Source: Burkholderiales bacterium
Lineage (GTDB): Bacteria; Pseudomonadota; Gammaproteobacteria; Burkholderiales; Burkholderiaceae_C
Length of the DNA stretch: 64,000 bases
NCBI GenBank assembly: GCA_030604135.1
Contig: JAUVWL010000005.1
Coordinates: forward strand, 62,001 to 126,000
Direction: 5' to 3'
Shown: in pieces, positions 61,633 through 64,000 of the stretch
Layout: every line of letters starts with the position of its first letter
Position numbering within the stretch: position 1 is the first letter of the stretch
Made by a program: the position numbers and the translations under genes
Notes under the pieces: generated by a model
Told to the model about the DNA's origin: nothing
Databases searched by the model: none
The model's input: only the letters and a program-made list of their open reading frames with translations

Positions 61633-62550
61633 ATGAACTACTCTCCACAAGACCTCAAGCAAGTCATGTCCTCTGGCCTGCTGTCCTTCCCCGTGACGGA
61701 CTTCGACGCCAGCGGCAACTTCAACGCCGCCGGCTACGCCGCACGCCTGGAGTGGCTCGCGCCCTATGGGGCCTCTGCCCTGTTCGCCGCCGGTGGTACC
61801 GGCGAGTACTTCTCGCTGTTCGGCGAGGAATACAGCCAGATCATCAAGACCGCCGTCAACACCTGCCAGGGCAAGGTCCCCATCATCGCGGGTGCCGGCG
61901 GTCCCACCCGCGCCGCCATCGCCCACGCCCAGGAGGCCGAGCGCCTGGGCGCCCACGGCATCCTGCTGCTGCCGCACTACCTGACCGAAGCCGGTCAGGA
62001 GGGCCTCATCGCCCATGTGGAACAGGTTTGCAAGAGCGTGAAATTCGGCGTCATCGTCTACAACCGCGACCGCACCAAGCTCACCCCCGAATCGCTGGCC
62101 ATCCTGGCCGAGCGCTGCCCCAACCTGATCGGCTTCAAAGACGGTGTCGGCAACATCGAGACCATGTCATCCATCTACATGAAGATGGGCGACCGGTTCG
62201 CCTACCTCGGTGGTCTGCCCACCGCCGAGGTCTACGCCGCCGCCTACAAGGCCCTGGGCACCCCGGTGTACTCCTCGGCCGTCTTCAACTTCATTCCGAA
62301 GACCGCGATGGACTTCTACCAAGCCGTGCGCGCCGACGACATGGCCACGCAGCACCGGCTGCTCAGGCAGTTCTTCATGCCCTACCTGAAAATCCGCAAC
62401 CGCGTCGAAGGCTATGGCGTGAGCATCATCAAGGCCGGCGCCAAGCTGGTGGGGCACGACGCGGGGCCGGTTCGTGCACCGCTGAGCGACCTCAAGCCGG
62501 GCGAGATGGACGAACTCAAGGCACTGATCGACGCGCTCGGCCCGCAGTGA
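61633..62550 (+). CDS. kdgD: 5-dehydro-4-deoxyglucarate dehydratase KdgD
   Basis: The 305-residue class I aldolase-fold enzyme dehydrates and decarboxylates 5-keto-4-deoxyglucarate to alpha-ketoglutaric semialdehyde. [17 protein letters not shown] carries the family GGTGE motif; the Schiff-base lysine is K169 in [10 protein letters not shown], and Y143 in IVYNRD is the catalytic tyrosine. The gene lies between the Bug-type binding protein gene and gudD, completing the pathway with the dehydrogenase at 56749. Confidence 0.95.
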   Translation: MNYSPQDLKQVMSSGLLSFPVTDFDASGNFNAAGYAARLEWLAPYGASALFAAGGTGEYFSLFGEEYSQIIKTAVNTCQGKVPIIAGAGGPTRAAIAHAQEAERLGAHGILLLPHYLTEAGQEGLIAHVEQVCKSVKFGVIVYNRDRTKLTPESLAILAERCPNLIGFKDGVGNIETMSSIYMKMGDRFAYLGGLPTAEVYAAAYKALGTPVYSSAVFNFIPKTAMDFYQAVRADDMATQHRLLRQFFMPYLKIRNRVEGYGVSIIKAGAKLVGHDAGPVRAPLSDLKPGEMDELKALIDALGPQ

Positions 62551-62555
62551 ACACC

Positions 62556-63881
62556 ATGTCTGCACCCATCGTCCAATCGATGCGTGTGGTCCCGGTCGCA
62601 GGCCGGGACGGCATGCTGCTGAACCTGTCGGGCGCACACGCGCCCTTCTTCACACGCAACATCGTCATCGTCACCGACAGCGCGGGCCACACCGGCCTGG
62701 GCGAGGTGCCCGGTGGCGAAAAGATCCGCCAGACGCTGGAGGATGCGCGACCGCTGGTCGAAGGCCAGTCCATCGGCAACCTTCAGGTCGTTCTGAACGC
62801 CATGCGCACGAAATTCGCCGACCGCGACAGCGGCGGCCGTGGCCTGCAGACCTTTGACCTGCGCACCACCATCCACGCGGTCACCGCCGTGGAGTCCGCC
62901 CTGCTCGACCTGCAGGGCCAGCACCTGGGCGTTCCCGTGGCAGCCCTGCTGGGCGAAGGCCAGCAACGCGACGCGGTGCAGATGCTGGGCTACCTGTTCT
63001 TCGTCGGCGACCGCCACAAGACCGATTTGCCTTACGCCAGCGAGCCGGACAACGCCGACGACTGGTGCCGGCTGCGCCATGAGGCTGCCATGACACCCGA
63101 GGCGGTGGTTCGCCTGGCCGAAGCGGCACAGAAACGCTATGGGTTCCAGGACTTCAAACTGAAGGGCGGCGTGCTCGCCGGCGACTCCGAGGTGGAGGCC
63201 GTGACCGCGCTGCACGAGCGCTTTCCCCAAGCGCGCGTGACACTGGACCCCAACGGGGGCTGGTTGCTGAAAGATGCGATCCGCCTGGGCGAGAAAATGC
63301 GCGGCGTGGTGGCCTATGCCGAAGACCCCTGTGGCGCCGAAGACGGCTTCAGCGGCCGCGAGGTGATGGCCGAGTTCCGCCGCGCCACCGGCCTGCCCAC
63401 CGCCACCAACATGGTCGCCACCGACTGGCGCCAGATGGCGCATTCGCTGGCGCTGCAGAGCGTGGACATTCCGCTGGCCGACCCGCACTTCTGGACCATG
63501 GCCGGCAGCGTGCGCGTGGCGCAGACCTGCCGCGACTGGGGACTGACCTGGGGCTCGCACAGCAACAACCACTTTGACATCTCGCTGGCCATGTTCACCC
63601 ACGTGGGCGCTGCCGCCCCGGGCAAGGTCACGGCCATCGACACCCACTGGATCTGGCAGGACGGACAGCGCCTGACCAAGGACCCACTCAAGATTGAAGG
63701 CGGCTACGTGCAGGTGCCCAAGAAGCCGGGCCTCGGCATCGAGATCGACATGACCGAAGTCGAGAAAGCCCACCAGCTCTACCTGCAGCACGGTCTGGGC
63801 GCGCGCGACGACGCCATCGCCATGCAATACCTGATCCCGGGCTGGGCATTCGACCCCAAACGACCCTGCCTGGTCCGATGA
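62556..63881 (+). CDS. gudD: D-glucarate dehydratase GudD
   Basis: The 441-residue enolase-superfamily enzyme converts D-glucarate to 5-keto-4-deoxyglucarate. Catalytic residues are visible as K201 and K203 in FKLKGGV, D231 and N233 in LDPNGGW, E256-D257 in EDPCG, and the histidine in [11 protein letters not shown]. The N-terminus with [14 protein letters not shown] and GEVPGGEKI is typical. I chose the ATG at 62556; a GTG at 62547 overlapping the KdgD stop is possible. Its 3' end overlaps the next gene by 4 bp. Confidence 0.95.
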   Translation: MSAPIVQSMRVVPVAGRDGMLLNLSGAHAPFFTRNIVIVTDSAGHTGLGEVPGGEKIRQTLEDARPLVEGQSIGNLQVVLNAMRTKFADRDSGGRGLQTFDLRTTIHAVTAVESALLDLQGQHLGVPVAALLGEGQQRDAVQMLGYLFFVGDRHKTDLPYASEPDNADDWCRLRHEAAMTPEAVVRLAEAAQKRYGFQDFKLKGGVLAGDSEVEAVTALHERFPQARVTLDPNGGWLLKDAIRLGEKMRGVVAYAEDPCGAEDGFSGREVMAEFRRATGLPTATNMVATDWRQMAHSLALQSVDIPLADPHFWTMAGSVRVAQTCRDWGLTWGSHSNNHFDISLAMFTHVGAAAPGKVTAIDTHWIWQDGQRLTKDPLKIEGGYVQVPKKPGLGIEIDMTEVEKAHQLYLQHGLGARDDAIAMQYLIPGWAFDPKRPCLVR

Positions 63882-64000
63882 GCACCGTGCCCCGCACCAT
63901 CCGCATCCATCCGGACGACAACGTGGCCGTGGTGGTCAACGATGGCGGCCTGCCCACGGGCACCACCCTACCCGGTGGTCCGACGCTGGTGCAGGCGGTA
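63878..64000 (+). CDS. UxaA/GarD-family sugar-acid dehydratase, 5' part only (runs off window)
   Basis: An ATG at 63878 overlaps the gudD stop (ATGA) and the frame stays open to the window end, giving 41 residues. The start [17 protein letters not shown] matches the SAF-like N-terminal domain of altronate/galactarate dehydratases (UxaA/GarD). A galactarate dehydratase would let the operon use both hexarates. The family is fairly clear; the substrate cannot be judged from this fragment. Confidence 0.75.
   Translation, partial: MSTVPRTIRIHPDDNVAVVVNDGGLPTGTTLPGGPTLVQAV

Overview
The window is GC-rich, densely packed chromosomal DNA of a betaproteobacterium. Gene content and order (rapZ/mutY, mutM-dynamin-mutY, lolB-ispE-tRNA-Gln-prs-rplY-pth, two M16 genes-rsmD-coaD-ferredoxin opposite ftsY) and the dispersed GC-rich repeats point to Burkholderiales, most likely Comamonadaceae. 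A Hydrogenophaga-like genus would fit, but I cannot fix the genus from sequence alone. Almost every kilobase is coding. No gap between genes reaches 300 bp; the longest are about 200 bp (53453-53653 and 17026-17219). I see no insertion sequence, prophage or CRISPR array.

Layout. 1-16.1 kb holds housekeeping genes: the end of rapZ, an oxidised-guanine repair cluster (mutM, a dynamin-like GTPase, mutY), a TPR protein-lolB-ispE operon, tRNA-Gln, prs, rplY, pth, and a five-gene minus-strand run (two M16 peptidase-like genes, rsmD, coaD, ferredoxin) divergent from ftsY. 16.1-24.1 kb has a palindromic repeat element, an ECF-type sigma/anti-sigma pair, a ynjBCDF-like ABC transporter operon and a P-type cation ATPase. 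24.2-32.4 kb has glycosyltransferase and phosphotransferase genes divergent from a TVP38-mercuric-reductase-like fusion, DUF3047, an FAD oxidoreductase and a ChrA transporter. 32.4-35.3 kb is a sulfur-type module: diheme cytochrome c, periplasmic rhodanese, sterol-desaturase-like protein and an ArsR-rhodanese fusion regulator.

The most notable region is 36.3-45.4 kb. It carries a selenoneine-type locus: senB-senC (selenosugar glycosyltransferase and SelD-type selenophosphate synthetase) overlapping, with the NTF2-like and HAD genes close behind, divergent from senA (EgtB-like C-Se bond-forming enzyme), which converges on egtD (hercynine synthesis). Next to it is a PhnDCEE-like ABC transporter that plausibly imports selenium oxyanion. 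Together the genes could cover uptake, activation to selenophosphate, selenosugar formation and coupling to hercynine.

45.5-50.5 kb encodes a methyltransferase, a sulfatase-fold membrane transferase and a GH17-GT2 glucan synthase-like protein, followed by a decayed Crp/Fnr fragment. 50.7-56.6 kb holds small periplasmic and membrane genes (Spy-like, YHS lipoprotein, ATP-grasp, PQQ-type sugar dehydrogenase, NnrU-like, FGE-like, DUF393). 56.7-64 kb is a D-glucarate/galactarate catabolic locus: ketoglutarate semialdehyde dehydrogenase and a FadR-type regulator on the minus strand, and two glucarate-dehydratase family enzymes, a Bug-type binding protein, KdgD and the start of a GarD/UxaA-like gene on the plus strand, with a recognisable promoter and operator between the two arms.
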